From NCBI GenBank assembly GCA_019637555.1, contig JAHBVK010000013.1:54583-118582 (forward strand): DNA of 64,000 nucleotides, written 5' to 3'. Under the pieces are notes generated by a model. It had not been told where the DNA came from, ran no database searches, and worked only from the letters and a program-made list of their open reading frames with translations. The stretch comes from Anaerolineae bacterium (GTDB taxonomy: Bacteria > Chloroflexota > Anaerolineae > Aggregatilineales > UBA2796). Positions 53,681-61,904 of the stretch are shown in pieces (position 1 is the first letter of the stretch; each line of letters begins with the position of its first letter). A program made the position numbers and the translations under genes.

Positions 53681-54314
53681 TCGTCAATCCTAGTGCCCGC
53701 TGCAGCCGCGACTCCAATTCAGCAAGGATCGCGGCTGTTGCCCCCCACACTTTGTGCCCCTGAATTGAGTAAAAGAATATCCGCAGCGTCATGTTGACAT
53801 CGGGTCGGTAGACTTCTTCCTCGCCCTTAATCGAGTCATCCAGCAGAATACTCAGCGGCGTCTCGATAATCTCCGCTACTTCGCTAGGATCAGCATGCCA
53901 CGCTGGACGATCATCAAGATAGCCAACACTAGGATGCACCTCAAAGTCACTTGGTGGGATATAAAGCGAGTGCAGCGAGCCGATGATGTCAATGGGATCA
54001 CAGACTCCAAGTTCTTCGCAGGTTTCACGAAGCGCCGTTCGAGTAAGCGATTCCTCGCCTTCCTTCTTGCCACCGGGCAAGCTGATTTGACCGCTATGCA
54101 CGCCTTCGTATTCAGGACGGCGCATCAAAGCGAAGGTCAACTCGTCATTCAGCGGATAGAGTAATACTAGTACACCTGCTAGGCGTGGCTGTCCGGAGCG
54201 ATCAGGACGACGGATTGGGCGCGGACGCGGAGCCATCCGTAATTGTGCTGCTTCCGGATCGAAATTCTCCAGCGCCAAAGCACGATGCACATCCTCCAGC
54301 GCGATTCTGCTCAT
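53667..54314 (-). CDS. Nudix hydrolase, CoA-diphosphatase (NUDT7/8) type
   Basis: 215 residues from the ATG at 54314, 10 bases after the stop of the preceding small gene. A longer frame to 54383 overlaps that gene and looks non-coding there. H-S-G-Q-I-S-L-P-G-G-K-K-E precedes and joins the Nudix box G-x5-E-x7-R-E-x-x-E-E-L-G-V. The H-x-G-Q-x-x-x-P-G-G stretch is typical of CoA pyrophosphatases. It hydrolyses a nucleoside diphosphate derivative. It is last in the E1/E2/JAB operon and may only be a passenger. It overlaps the nitrilase gene end by 14 bases. Confidence 0.85.
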   Translation of the reverse strand: MSRIALEDVHRALALENFDPEAAQLRMAPRPRPIRRPDRSGQPRLAGVLVLLYPLNDELTFALMRRPEYEGVHSGQISLPGGKKEGEESLTRTALRETCEELGVCDPIDIIGSLHSLYIPPSDFEVHPSVGYLDDRPAWHADPSEVAEIIETPLSILLDDSIKGEEEVYRPDVNMTLRIFFYSIQGHKVWGATAAILAELESRLQRALGLTTSNA

Positions 54315-54324
54315 CGTTTCGGTG

Positions 54325-54570
54325 TCAACAGTACCACGCACGACGTTTACGTAGCGAAACACCGGGATCATCGTCTTCCTCACGCTGCGGACGGACGCGT
54401 CCCCGCGAGTCTAGATTCAGCGTGCCGAGTTTTTGCAGACGAGCAAACTCCTCCGGCGTAATATCCGGTGCTGGTTCTCCAGCGAGGCGATCAATGCGTT
54501 CGTCAATACCGGAGTCAGTCGGGGGCGTCGCAGCATTCGTGTTATCGGGATTTTGCGTATTATCAGTCAT
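54325..54570 (-). CDS. Small acidic protein in the ubiquitin-like operon
   Basis: 81 residues. AGAGG lies 6 bases before the ATG, a good ribosome site, so it is likely translated. The N-terminal third is Asn/Thr/Pro-rich and looks disordered. The middle is D-I-T-P-E-E-F-A-R-L-Q-K-L-G-T-L-N-L-D, and the chain ends R-K-R-R-A-W-Y-C with a C-terminal Cys. It has no Gly-Gly tail and no clear beta-grasp pattern, so it is not an obvious ubiquitin-like modifier. It starts 15 bases after the E1 stop. Possible roles are a substrate, an adaptor, or an unusual modifier. Low confidence in any of them. Confidence 0.55.
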   Translation of the reverse strand: MTDNTQNPDNTNAATPPTDSGIDERIDRLAGEPAPDITPEEFARLQKLGTLNLDSRGRVRPQREEDDDPGVSLRKRRAWYC

Positions 54571-54585
54571 TAGTTTCCTCTTAGG

Positions 54586-55521
54586 TTATCGTTGTGTATT
54601 CGTCAGCGTGTCATCTAGCTGTTCTTGTTCGTCATCGGTGGCTGCATCACCCATCAGTTCATTCAGTGATAGTGCTTCGGTAGCGCGGTTAGCGTCACCG
54701 CAGACCATGCAGTGCGGATCGCGGGGGACATTGACCCACTGGGCGCTGTACGGTGGAATCACTAGCCCTTCCATCACTTCCAGTGGCACATTCGCAAGGA
54801 TCACTGTGTTCGCCGGATTATCGCGGTAGACCGCGGTGCCCCGCAGCATCTCGTTCAATGCCATATCGCCTTGTACTGAAGCTACGCGGACGACATGCAG
54901 CCATAAGCCCGGTTCCGCCGCAATCGTACCATCAGGTCCGATCATGCCATAATCCAACTCTATTTGACCGTCTGGCGTATCGTGAATATCATCGCGCAAT
55001 TGATCAGCCCAACAAGCATAGCAAGGACCCTTGCCTGTGGGATATACAATGACCACATCTCCGCCCTCGCCGCGCTCGTAAACACCAGCGTAAATCGCAG
55101 TCAAGTTATGGTCGCGGCAAACACCGTTGATGGCATACTTGGATTGCTCGCCGTCCACACCAACGATGACCAAATCTACGCCGTGCAGCGCTTCGGTCTG
55201 ATCTTCAATGCGACCCATTACGGTTTCTACCTTCGCATTCGGATTGCGTAGATGAATCAGTTCGGCAAGGGCAGCAACTTTTGACTTGCCCACGTAACGC
55301 AGATCAGCAACATGACGGACGACATTTGGTGCTTCTAAGTCGTCATTATCGATCAGCACGAAGCGTCCCACACCACTCATTGCTAAACTAAGCGCCACAA
55401 AGCCGCCACCAGAGCCAAGCCCAACTACCGCTACAGATTTAGAGGCAAGCTGTGTAAGGGCATCCTGTCCCATGTAACGCGCAACACGATCCCATTGATT
55501 CTGGTCGTGGTTATCCGTCAT
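54586..55521 (-). CDS. E1-like ThiF/MoeB-family adenylyltransferase
   Basis: 311 residues. N-terminal Rossmann loop V-A-V-V-G-L-G-S-G-G-G at 30-40. The E1 adenylation residues follow: D-N-D-D-L-E-A-P-N-V-V-R-H (Asp, Asn, Arg), Lys in G-K-S-K-V, and G-V-D-G-E-Q-S-K. Two CxxC pairs (167/170, 271/274) bind structural zinc, as in ThiF and E1. The C-terminus carries L-S-L-N-E-L-M-G-D (284-292), shared with the two membrane proteins of the operon. It should adenylate the C-terminus of a ubiquitin-like protein or a peptide, and its ATG overlaps the JAB stop by 4 bases. No catalytic thioester Cys could be assigned firmly. Confidence 0.88.
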   Translation of the reverse strand: MTDNHDQNQWDRVARYMGQDALTQLASKSVAVVGLGSGGGFVALSLAMSGVGRFVLIDNDDLEAPNVVRHVADLRYVGKSKVAALAELIHLRNPNAKVETVMGRIEDQTEALHGVDLVIVGVDGEQSKYAINGVCRDHNLTAIYAGVYERGEGGDVVIVYPTGKGPCYACWADQLRDDIHDTPDGQIELDYGMIGPDGTIAAEPGLWLHVVRVASVQGDMALNEMLRGTAVYRDNPANTVILANVPLEVMEGLVIPPYSAQWVNVPRDPHCMVCGDANRATEALSLNELMGDAATDDEQEQLDDTLTNTQR

Positions 55522-56651
55522 ACTGTTTCGCCCTTCTTTGCTGATACTGCCGCTACCGCTCCCGGAGTTAGTTTCGCTTCAACTGCTTTGACTAATTCAC
55601 TCAAGTGATGTTCAGGACTCCACTGCCAATCAGGATAGCACGTATCCGGCACAGGCTGAGATTTATTCCACACGGGCAAAAACGGTTTGCCGCCATCAGG
55701 GATTTCTTTGATCACGTCGATTGGTGTGTAGCGCAGTTTAGGGCAACTATTGGGATAATCAGCAGCCGTGACAATCGTCAATATGTATTTTCCCGTCATA
55801 CGAAAAACTTGAACGCAAAACTCCAGTGGCGGTACATCGTCAGCATTGTGAGCTTGTGCTCTCAAAATCGAATATCCATCGTCGCTTAAGCGATTCAATT
55901 CCTCACCGAACCGCTGATAATCCACGATATGCCAGCCGATGACAGGCATATTGGGCATCAATGAATCTTCAGTGACAATAGGCTTCAATTTGACGAAACG
56001 GCGCGTGTGACGACTCATGTACCAGAAGTCGATACGTACTACCTTGCCCCCGCTGATAGGTATCTTCAAGGGGTGTGGCTTCAAGCCATACTTATCAGCT
56101 TGCTCACCAACTACTTCATCTGGATCGGCACTCAAGTCGAGTTCAGCCATTGTTCGATCCCACACAGTAGCTAGAACTACGAGGAGTTGTGGTATGCCCT
56201 TCTGATCGTCAAAGATGTGCTCGTATGCCGTTTCAAAGTCGCCACTGGAAGGGGTGGTCAATGTACCGGGATGTTTATGCCAATCGCCTAGATTTGCCAA
56301 CGGCACATCCCATTTCGCGCCGATAGCGCTGCCGTAACTTGCGCGACGGCGTTCACGGAACCGTTCCCAATTATCCGCCCACCAATTGAAGATGTCACCC
56401 TGAGTATCATCCCCCTGCTCAAAGTAAGCGCCCTCCCGAACGGTTGTATCCGCTAGCGGGGAAATCGTATCCAGCACATAGATATCGGGTTCACTTCTTG
56501 CTGGCACTTTCACCGTCAGTCCAACTAACGCCTCACCAGTTTCCGTCTCGTAGAGCAGCGCGTTGGCGACGATCTTGTCGACAACACGTTGAGCGACGGT
56601 CAGATGTGGCAAGTTAGCGCGGGAGAGCGCCAGATTATAGTACTTGTTCAT
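55518..56651 (-). CDS. JAB/JAMM isopeptidase fused to an E2/RWD-fold-like domain
   Basis: 377 residues. N-terminal JAB domain: E-T-G-E-A-L-V-G-L (Glu near 37), then the zinc motif His125-x-His127-x7-Ser135-x2-Asp138 (W-H-K-H-P-G-T-L-T-T-P-S-S-G-D). This domain removes ubiquitin-like tails or trims precursors. The C-terminal part (about 245-360) reads like an E2 or RWD fold: helix R-F-G-E-E-L-N-R-L, strands V-Q-V-F and Y-I-L-T-I-V-T-A-A-D-Y-P, P-K-L-R-Y-T-P, then C338-Y-P-D-W-Q-W-S-P and a closing helix. C338 with W-S-P resembles the E2 active-site region. The start overlaps the E2 stop by 4 bases. The fold call for the second half is an inference. Confidence 0.83.
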   Translation of the reverse strand: MNKYYNLALSRANLPHLTVAQRVVDKIVANALLYETETGEALVGLTVKVPARSEPDIYVLDTISPLADTTVREGAYFEQGDDTQGDIFNWWADNWERFRERRRASYGSAIGAKWDVPLANLGDWHKHPGTLTTPSSGDFETAYEHIFDDQKGIPQLLVVLATVWDRTMAELDLSADPDEVVGEQADKYGLKPHPLKIPISGGKVVRIDFWYMSRHTRRFVKLKPIVTEDSLMPNMPVIGWHIVDYQRFGEELNRLSDDGYSILRAQAHNADDVPPLEFCVQVFRMTGKYILTIVTAADYPNSCPKLRYTPIDVIKEIPDGGKPFLPVWNKSQPVPDTCYPDWQWSPEHHLSELVKAVEAKLTPGAVAAVSAKKGETV

Positions 56652-57097
56652 CTTGTGACTCGCTCTTCTTCACCGGGCCATCTGCCTATCGAAAGGTACG
56701 TGTAATAGGCATACAACCACTGTACGCCCCACGCCGCCACCGTCACCGCCGTTGAACGTGACGGATTCCAGCCGTATTGTGTGCCATCCTTGGGGTTAAA
56801 CAAACACAATTGACCATCCTCGAATTGATGCTTGTTACTGTAGATTTTAGGCTTTTCAACGTAAGCCTCCGGCGGACGATGCGGATATTCTTTGGGATAG
56901 AGAATTCGCAATACATGTTCGCGCTGTTTCATGTGCGCCGAAAGCATGTTGATCTCTACTGAGCCAAGCCAGTAAATCGGCGCATTGAACTTGGGGACAA
57001 CCAGTTTGAAGGTGTCCTGAAATGCGGCGCGCATCGCTTCCACTTCTACGCGTAAACGCGGCGAAACTGATTCTTTAGTGCCCCACCATTCAGCCAT
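56648..57097 (-). CDS. E2-like ubiquitin-conjugating-enzyme homologue
   Basis: 149 residues, the size of a minimal UBC domain. First helix R-L-R-V-E-V-E-A-M-R. Then W-L-G-S-V-E-I, V-L-R-I-L-Y-P-K-E-Y-P-H-R-P-P-E-A-Y-V (the Y-P-x-x-P-P loop) and H90-Q-F-E-D-G-Q-L-C98-L-F, where His and Cys match the HPN and active Cys of E2s. G-W-N-P (W110) and a final W-P-G-E-E are as in bacterial E2 families. Cys98 should carry a modifier as a thioester. It sits between the membrane proteins and JAB genes in one operon. Confidence 0.87.
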   Translation of the reverse strand: MAEWWGTKESVSPRLRVEVEAMRAAFQDTFKLVVPKFNAPIYWLGSVEINMLSAHMKQREHVLRILYPKEYPHRPPEAYVEKPKIYSNKHQFEDGQLCLFNPKDGTQYGWNPSRSTAVTVAAWGVQWLYAYYTYLSIGRWPGEEERVTR

Positions 57098-57179
57098 TTG
57101 ACATCATTCCTTACTTTTCACCCATTGATACCACAACCAAATGCATTTGATTACTGGACTTTCGACCTAGATGTAACCA

Positions 57180-57977
57180 CTATCGCTTTGACTCGGTGAA
57201 CATTTCCGCACTGATCTCCTCCTGATCTGCCAGCAGATCATCTAGAGATATTTCCTGAGTAGTCGTTAATTTAGCTGCTTTGGATAACCATTCATCAATT
57301 TCACCATCGTTACGCATATAGGTGCGAAATTGGCTGCCCGAATCTGGTGTGATCTTGAAGTCATGGATCGCTAGCGGTTGCTCGCCAACGCTGACACGCA
57401 GATACCAGTTACCGCCGGGTTCATCGTCACCCATTGGCTGCCAATTGGATGTTGTAATGAAGTTCTCACCCGGTTGCAGTTTATAGCGATCATTTGATGT
57501 GAAACGAATCTGTCCCGTGGCATCTACGAGATCAAATTGGATACGCCCATGCGCACCTTTCAGAATTGCCAGATCGAGGACGATATAGGGGCGCAGGTGC
57601 GTCGCCAGCGCAGGGATCGTTTCCGTGCGACTGACTCTAGGCTGTTTCCCACCATCATAAGCAAGAATGCCGATATCCTTTAAGTTAATCCCACCAGCAG
57701 CAGAATGACGCCCCACCTTTGCCATCGCGCGTTCAGCAATCTCTCGTGAGGACAGCGGTGGCTTGGTAAGCGCATCAAGCCACGAACTTTGGGACTGATC
57801 CTTTTTCTGTGGCTGGCTGGCTCGCATAATCGCCCTGCCGACTACTGCGGCAACCCCAACCAGCAAGATTAAGAGGACTAGATCAGAGATGAAGTGGGGC
57901 GCAATCAGCCAGATTGCAAGAAGGGCAAGCAGCCCCCAGCCAAGCAGTTGTCGCCATATTCCTCTGATATCCCTCAT
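57180..57977 (-). CDS. Membrane protein with Ig-like domain, ubiquitin-like operon (second)
   Basis: 265 residues. Two membrane helices near the N-terminus (about 10-28 and 31-50) are followed by a cytoplasmic-or-outside linker, then a beta-sandwich-like domain (about 120-215) with D-L-V-D-A-T-G-Q-I-R-F-T, G-E-N-F-I and W-Y-L-R-V-S-V. It aligns with the protein encoded upstream (P-Y-I..., D-x-S/T-G-x-V/I-x-F-T..., G-D/E-N-F-I..., A-x-H-x-F). The C-terminus has I-S-L-D-D-L-L-A-D-Q-E (243-253). The role is unknown. It may recruit the E1/E2 machinery to the membrane. Confidence 0.75.
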   Translation of the reverse strand: MRDIRGIWRQLLGWGLLALLAIWLIAPHFISDLVLLILLVGVAAVVGRAIMRASQPQKKDQSQSSWLDALTKPPLSSREIAERAMAKVGRHSAAGGINLKDIGILAYDGGKQPRVSRTETIPALATHLRPYIVLDLAILKGAHGRIQFDLVDATGQIRFTSNDRYKLQPGENFITTSNWQPMGDDEPGGNWYLRVSVGEQPLAIHDFKITPDSGSQFRTYMRNDGEIDEWLSKAAKLTTTQEISLDDLLADQEEISAEMFTESKR

Positions 57978-58061
57978 CTTGCCCCCACTCTACGCCTTCA
58001 AGGGTTGCACAGTTCAGCACTGCAAGCTGCGTACAGCATGAAGCGTGCCGCACGCCTGCAA

Positions 58062-58907
58062 TTACTCTTTGCTGCCAGCACTGCTAGCGCTCTGACGCTC
58101 TTGATCCCGCAACAGGTCTTCTAAACTTACAGGTCCATCTTCCTCACTTGGACTAGCGATAGTCATTCGCGCGGGGGCTGCACTGGTCGTGCGCGCAGCG
58201 GCGGGGTCAGCCGACAGCCGTTGTCCACGCTGATCAAGCGTTGGTCTGACGTTGAAACCATGGACGGCCGCCAACACCCCATCTACCGTGACGTGCAAAT
58301 CCCATGTGCCAGCTCGACCAATATCCTCATTGCTGCGCAAGGGGAGCTGCTGTTCACAGGGAATGAAATTGTCACCATCTCGAAGGAAGAATTTTTGTTT
58401 GTGTGTAAACTGCACATTGCCGGATTGATCATAGACTGTGTATTCAATGAGTGTGAGCCGTTCTGCGGAACCGGGTGCAGCGTGAACTTTGATGTAGGGT
58501 TGCACGGCGGCATCATCCAACGATACGGACTCAGCGATGCGCCGTTCAAGCTGTCCATTACGACGTCGTTCATTGACTACCATTCCAATGTCGAGCAGCG
58601 TAGTATCGACGGCAAAATCACCGCGATTCCGCGCCCGCTGCGCTGCGCGCCGTCCGTTGGCGCTAACCCGTCCGGCAACGGTAAGTGTGGGACCGATATT
58701 GCGCAACTGATTTACTTGCCTGCCCAATTCCATCGGACGTAAATTCGCCAATGCCATCCAAGCGATCAGCGTATAAGCGACACCTACCGTCACTGCGAGT
58801 AACGGAGAAACTGCCACCGGATTAAAGATCGCTCCTAAAACTACGAGCGCTACACCCACGCCAATCAGACCAAGCCATAGGCGCACCCCGCGTCTACCTG
58901 AACCCAT
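58062..58907 (-). CDS. Membrane protein with Ig-like domain, ubiquitin-like operon (first)
   Basis: 281 residues, ATG 8 bases after GGGAG. Two membrane helices (about 9-31 and 34-54), a basic linker (R-R-A-A-Q-R-A-R-N-R) and a beta-sandwich-like domain (about 130-220: V-Y-D-Q-S-G-N-V-Q-F-T, L-R-D-G-D-N-F-I, W-D-L-H-V-T-V-D-G) homologous to the next gene product. A Pro/Ala/Ser linker leads to V-S-L-E-D-L-L-R-D-Q-E (260-270). First gene of the operon. No known family was recognised. A palindrome GCAAATTTGC (58987-58996) lies upstream and could be an operator. Confidence 0.75.
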   Translation of the reverse strand: MGSGRRGVRLWLGLIGVGVALVVLGAIFNPVAVSPLLAVTVGVAYTLIAWMALANLRPMELGRQVNQLRNIGPTLTVAGRVSANGRRAAQRARNRGDFAVDTTLLDIGMVVNERRRNGQLERRIAESVSLDDAAVQPYIKVHAAPGSAERLTLIEYTVYDQSGNVQFTHKQKFFLRDGDNFIPCEQQLPLRSNEDIGRAGTWDLHVTVDGVLAAVHGFNVRPTLDQRGQRLSADPAAARTTSAAPARMTIASPSEEDGPVSLEDLLRDQERQSASSAGSKE

Positions 58908-59032
58908 ATGAGTAACTCCCTTGTCTTCCCAAGATCATACGCTTGAAGCCCACTCTTGGTTGCTCCCAATTTTGGGGAGGGTAAAAGCAAATTTGCCCTT
59001 ATTGTACCGTCCTCATTTGAACTATATGCTGA

Positions 59033-59061
59033 TTGACACGCAATAGCAGCAACCCTATAAT
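59033..59061 (+). promoter_or_regulatory. Perfect consensus sigma-70 promoter for the TetR gene
   Basis: TTGACA (59033-59038), 17-base spacer, TATAAT (59056-59061). Both hexamers match consensus exactly. Confidence 0.85.
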
Positions 59062-59080
59062 CTGCCAATCTTACCTTACG

Positions 59081-59098
59081 AACTAACGCTTGTTAGTT
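59081..59098 (+). promoter_or_regulatory. TetR-type operator
   Basis: Perfect inverted repeat AACTAAC-GCTT-GTTAGTT, 20 bases downstream of the -10 and 28 bases upstream of the regulator ATG. Binding here would block the strong promoter, i.e. autorepression. Confidence 0.6.
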
Positions 59099-59125
59099 AT
59101 ATCTATTTAGTTGAATGTAGTTACT

Positions 59126-59719
59126 ATGTCTTCCAACGGCACTAAAACTCGCCGCACGGAGATCGTCGCTGCCGCGGAGCGACTCTTCCGCGACAAGGGT
59201 TATCTGGCTACAACGATGCGCGATATTGCTGACGAGATGGGGATGCAGGGCGGCGGCAGCTTGTATGCCCACATCAGTGGCAAAGAGGAGTTATTGTGGC
59301 ACATTGCTAGCGAAGCAATAGATGCCTTCTTTGCGGCAGTGATTCCCGCGATTGAGCAGGCTGGCAGCAATTCACCAGCCGATAAGCTACAGGCGGCGAT
59401 GTTGGCGCACATGGGGGTAATTTGTGAACGGTTAAGTGCCGCTGCGGTGTATTTCGACGAATGGCGTCACCTCAGTCAACCTAAACGAGGACAATTCCTA
59501 GAACGCCGTAACCAATACGAGCGGATTTTCGAGGCATTAGTGCTTCAAGGCGTGCAATCCAGTGTTTTTCGTCAACTGGATGTGCGCGTGACGACCCTGC
59601 ACCTGCTCGGCTCGATGAACGCGATCCGGCATTGGTATCGTCCCGATGGACGTTTGAGCGCACAGGAAGTAGCGGCGCGGATCACTGATCTGCTGTTGGA
59701 GGGGATACACACCCGATGA
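59126..59719 (+). CDS. TetR-family regulator
   Basis: 197 residues from the ATG at 59126. A TTG at 59111 gives a slightly longer form. N-terminal HTH: I-V-A-A-A-E-R-L-F-R-D-K-G-Y, T-T-M-R-D-I-A-D-E-M-G, then G-S-L-Y-A-H-I-S-G-K-E-E-L-L-W. The helical C-terminal domain resembles TetR_C KstR2/FadR-like members that bind acyl-CoA or other small ligands. It sits behind a perfect promoter with an operator and overlaps the PPC gene start by 4 bases, so it is co-expressed with, and may control, the secreted proteins. Confidence 0.88.
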   Translation: MSSNGTKTRRTEIVAAAERLFRDKGYLATTMRDIADEMGMQGGGSLYAHISGKEELLWHIASEAIDAFFAAVIPAIEQAGSNSPADKLQAAMLAHMGVICERLSAAAVYFDEWRHLSQPKRGQFLERRNQYERIFEALVLQGVQSSVFRQLDVRVTTLHLLGSMNAIRHWYRPDGRLSAQEVAARITDLLLEGIHTR

Positions 59720-61902
59720 GGCTGAAATGGATTGCGTTCACTGTCTCGTGTTTGGTGCTGATCTTGCCCATCGTCTCCAGAGCGCAGGGCAATCCACAAG
59801 CCATTAGCTACGGGCAGACACTGGAAGGATCGCTGGCAACCCCAGTATTGGATGCACAATATGCCTTCAACGCACAACAAGGTGACATGATCACCATCTT
59901 GATGCAAGCGGTTGATGGCAACCTTGATCCATTTCTGATCTTGCTGGACGGCGCACAGACCAATGTACTGGCGGTAGATAATGATGGAGGTGGAACGGGC
60001 GCGAATGGACAGACGGACGCCCGTGTTCGCTTCGTCATTCCTGCCGCTGGTGTGTACGTAATCAAAGCGGCTGCCTCGCCCGCCCAAACGGAAGCCAATG
60101 GCAATTATCGTCTGACACTGACCCTGGATAATCCGACTCCAACACCCTCTGCGGCAGCGGATGCGCCGATTGTCGCCGCGTTCGAACGGGATCGTGACTT
60201 CGCAGGTGACCTGAGTGACGCCACACCATTCCACATCTATCGCGTGCAAGCTGCCGAAGCCGACACCCTGAACATCACGATAGCAACAACGGGCGATGTA
60301 TCGGCAGGGATGTACCTCTATAACGCGGATTTCTCCAATCGGCTTGCCATCGCAGAGTTGGGACAACGATTGGACGTAACCTTCCCTTCAGCGGGTGCAT
60401 ACTTTCTGGTGGTAGGACGTGTAGGGATGACGGGTTCGGGCGGTTATACGATCCGCAGCGAGCAGCCAGACACTGTAACCAGCATCCGCGCGGGAATGAC
60501 GATGCGCGACATGATCAGCGCAGAGCAGCCCGTCAAGACCTATTCGCTGCAAGATTTCCAAGCAGGAACAGCGTACTCTATCCGTGTAACGGTATTGTCC
60601 GGCGATCTGATTCCCTATCTGTATATTGTTTCGACGGATAGTGGCGCGAAAGTAACGGAAGCGATCAGTCAGAGTGGTGTAGCTGATCTAAGCTTTGAGC
60701 TGCCAGATAGTGGTGCTTATGCCCTCGTGGTTACGCGAGAAGGTCAAGCGGATGGCACAACTACAGGTGAATTTGCCCTTTCTGTGAGCAACGGCGACGT
60801 ACAGACGACGCCTACCCTGAGTGGAGCAGAATTAGGAATCTTATTGGTCGCGGGGCAGGTACAAACCGTCGATCTGACAAGCAAAATCGCAGAACTGTAT
60901 CGCTTTGATGCCCGCAAAAATACAACAGCGCAATTGGATGTCGTGGCAGGCGGCGAGGTATTCACCGTGCTGGCTGATGCACAGTTCAAGCAAATCGCTG
61001 CTAGCACCGGTTCGCTGCGTGAGACGGCACTTGGAGATGCAGGTGCGTATTATGTGCTGGTGATGCGGCGTTACGGACCCAATGATCCTAATGGTGGGCA
61101 ACTTACACTAACACTGCAAGGCGGCATCCAACCAGCGACGGTAGCAGCCACGCGTGTCCCGCTGATTCTAAAGATTGGGCAGAGTGTACGCGGGCAAATT
61201 ACCGCCGAAGAATACAGCATAAGCTATAAACTAAGCGCTAAGGCAAGTGAAATTGTACAGGTGAGAATGGCAGCGGATGGTTCATCTCTTGATCCTTCAC
61301 TATCGCTGCTGGATGCGGCAGGCAATCTGTTGATCTTCAACGACGATGCCGCGCCGGGAATTACCGATGCGTTGTTCGTCTACGAGTTCAGCGCCGACGG
61401 CGATTACACCATCATTGCTACGCGCAGCGGTGAGGCTAACGGCACAACGCGTGGTGCGTACATATTGACTGCATCTATTCCTGGCAGTGAGGCGACTCCA
61501 ACGCCTGAGGCTGGTCAGGGGAGTACTTCAAGCAACGACAATGACACAACAGGTGTGATTTCGATTAGCTATGGCAGCCGCGAGACAGGTGTTATCGATG
61601 CTGCTAAGGTGCTGTATTACTACACTTTCGAGGGTAATGCTGGTGATGTGATTGATATACAGATGGGCAGCGACGGATCTGGAGATCTCGATCCGATGCT
61701 TTATCTGTACTACTATGGTGCGGATAACGTTCCAGTTGCGGTTGCCGCCAACGACAATCAAGCAGAGGGCACGCTCAATGCCGCAATCACGGGGTATGCG
61801 CTACCACAGACAGGCAGATACGTAATCATCGCGACGCGGGCTGGTACGGCGTCGGGTACGACCAGCGGCGGCTTCATCCTTGTGCTTTCGATGGAGCGTT
61901 AA
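59716..61902 (+). CDS. Secreted protein with repeated PPC-like domains (long form)
   Basis: 728 residues. Signal peptide (W-I-A-F-T-V-S-C-L-V-L-I-L-P-I-V, cleavage after S-R-A at about 22). Several repeats of about 110 residues follow with the pattern G-D-x-I-x-I-x-M, L-D-P-x-L-x-L, N-D-D, and a closing G-x-Y-x-I-x-A-x-R-x-G. This is the pre-peptidase C-terminal (PPC) beta-sandwich found in secreted enzymes. No catalytic domain is seen. Overlaps the TetR gene by ATGA. Likely an extracellular or envelope binding protein, function unknown. Confidence 0.8.
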   Translation: MRLKWIAFTVSCLVLILPIVSRAQGNPQAISYGQTLEGSLATPVLDAQYAFNAQQGDMITILMQAVDGNLDPFLILLDGAQTNVLAVDNDGGGTGANGQTDARVRFVIPAAGVYVIKAAASPAQTEANGNYRLTLTLDNPTPTPSAAADAPIVAAFERDRDFAGDLSDATPFHIYRVQAAEADTLNITIATTGDVSAGMYLYNADFSNRLAIAELGQRLDVTFPSAGAYFLVVGRVGMTGSGGYTIRSEQPDTVTSIRAGMTMRDMISAEQPVKTYSLQDFQAGTAYSIRVTVLSGDLIPYLYIVSTDSGAKVTEAISQSGVADLSFELPDSGAYALVVTREGQADGTTTGEFALSVSNGDVQTTPTLSGAELGILLVAGQVQTVDLTSKIAELYRFDARKNTTAQLDVVAGGEVFTVLADAQFKQIAASTGSLRETALGDAGAYYVLVMRRYGPNDPNGGQLTLTLQGGIQPATVAATRVPLILKIGQSVRGQITAEEYSISYKLSAKASEIVQVRMAADGSSLDPSLSLLDAAGNLLIFNDDAAPGITDALFVYEFSADGDYTIIATRSGEANGTTRGAYILTASIPGSEATPTPEAGQGSTSSNDNDTTGVISISYGSRETGVIDAAKVLYYYTFEGNAGDVIDIQMGSDGSGDLDPMLYLYYYGADNVPVAVAANDNQAEGTLNAAITGYALPQTGRYVIIATRAGTASGTTSGGFILVLSMER

Positions 61903-61904
61903 CG

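Noticed and set aside
54325..54570. Ubiquitin-like modifier for the E1/E2/JAB operon
   Set aside because: No Gly-Gly terminus or beta-grasp pattern. Kept as an unknown small protein.
54586..57097. CBASS type II (Cap2/Cap3) locus
   Set aside because: No CD-NTase and no effector gene. E1 and E2 are separate proteins here.
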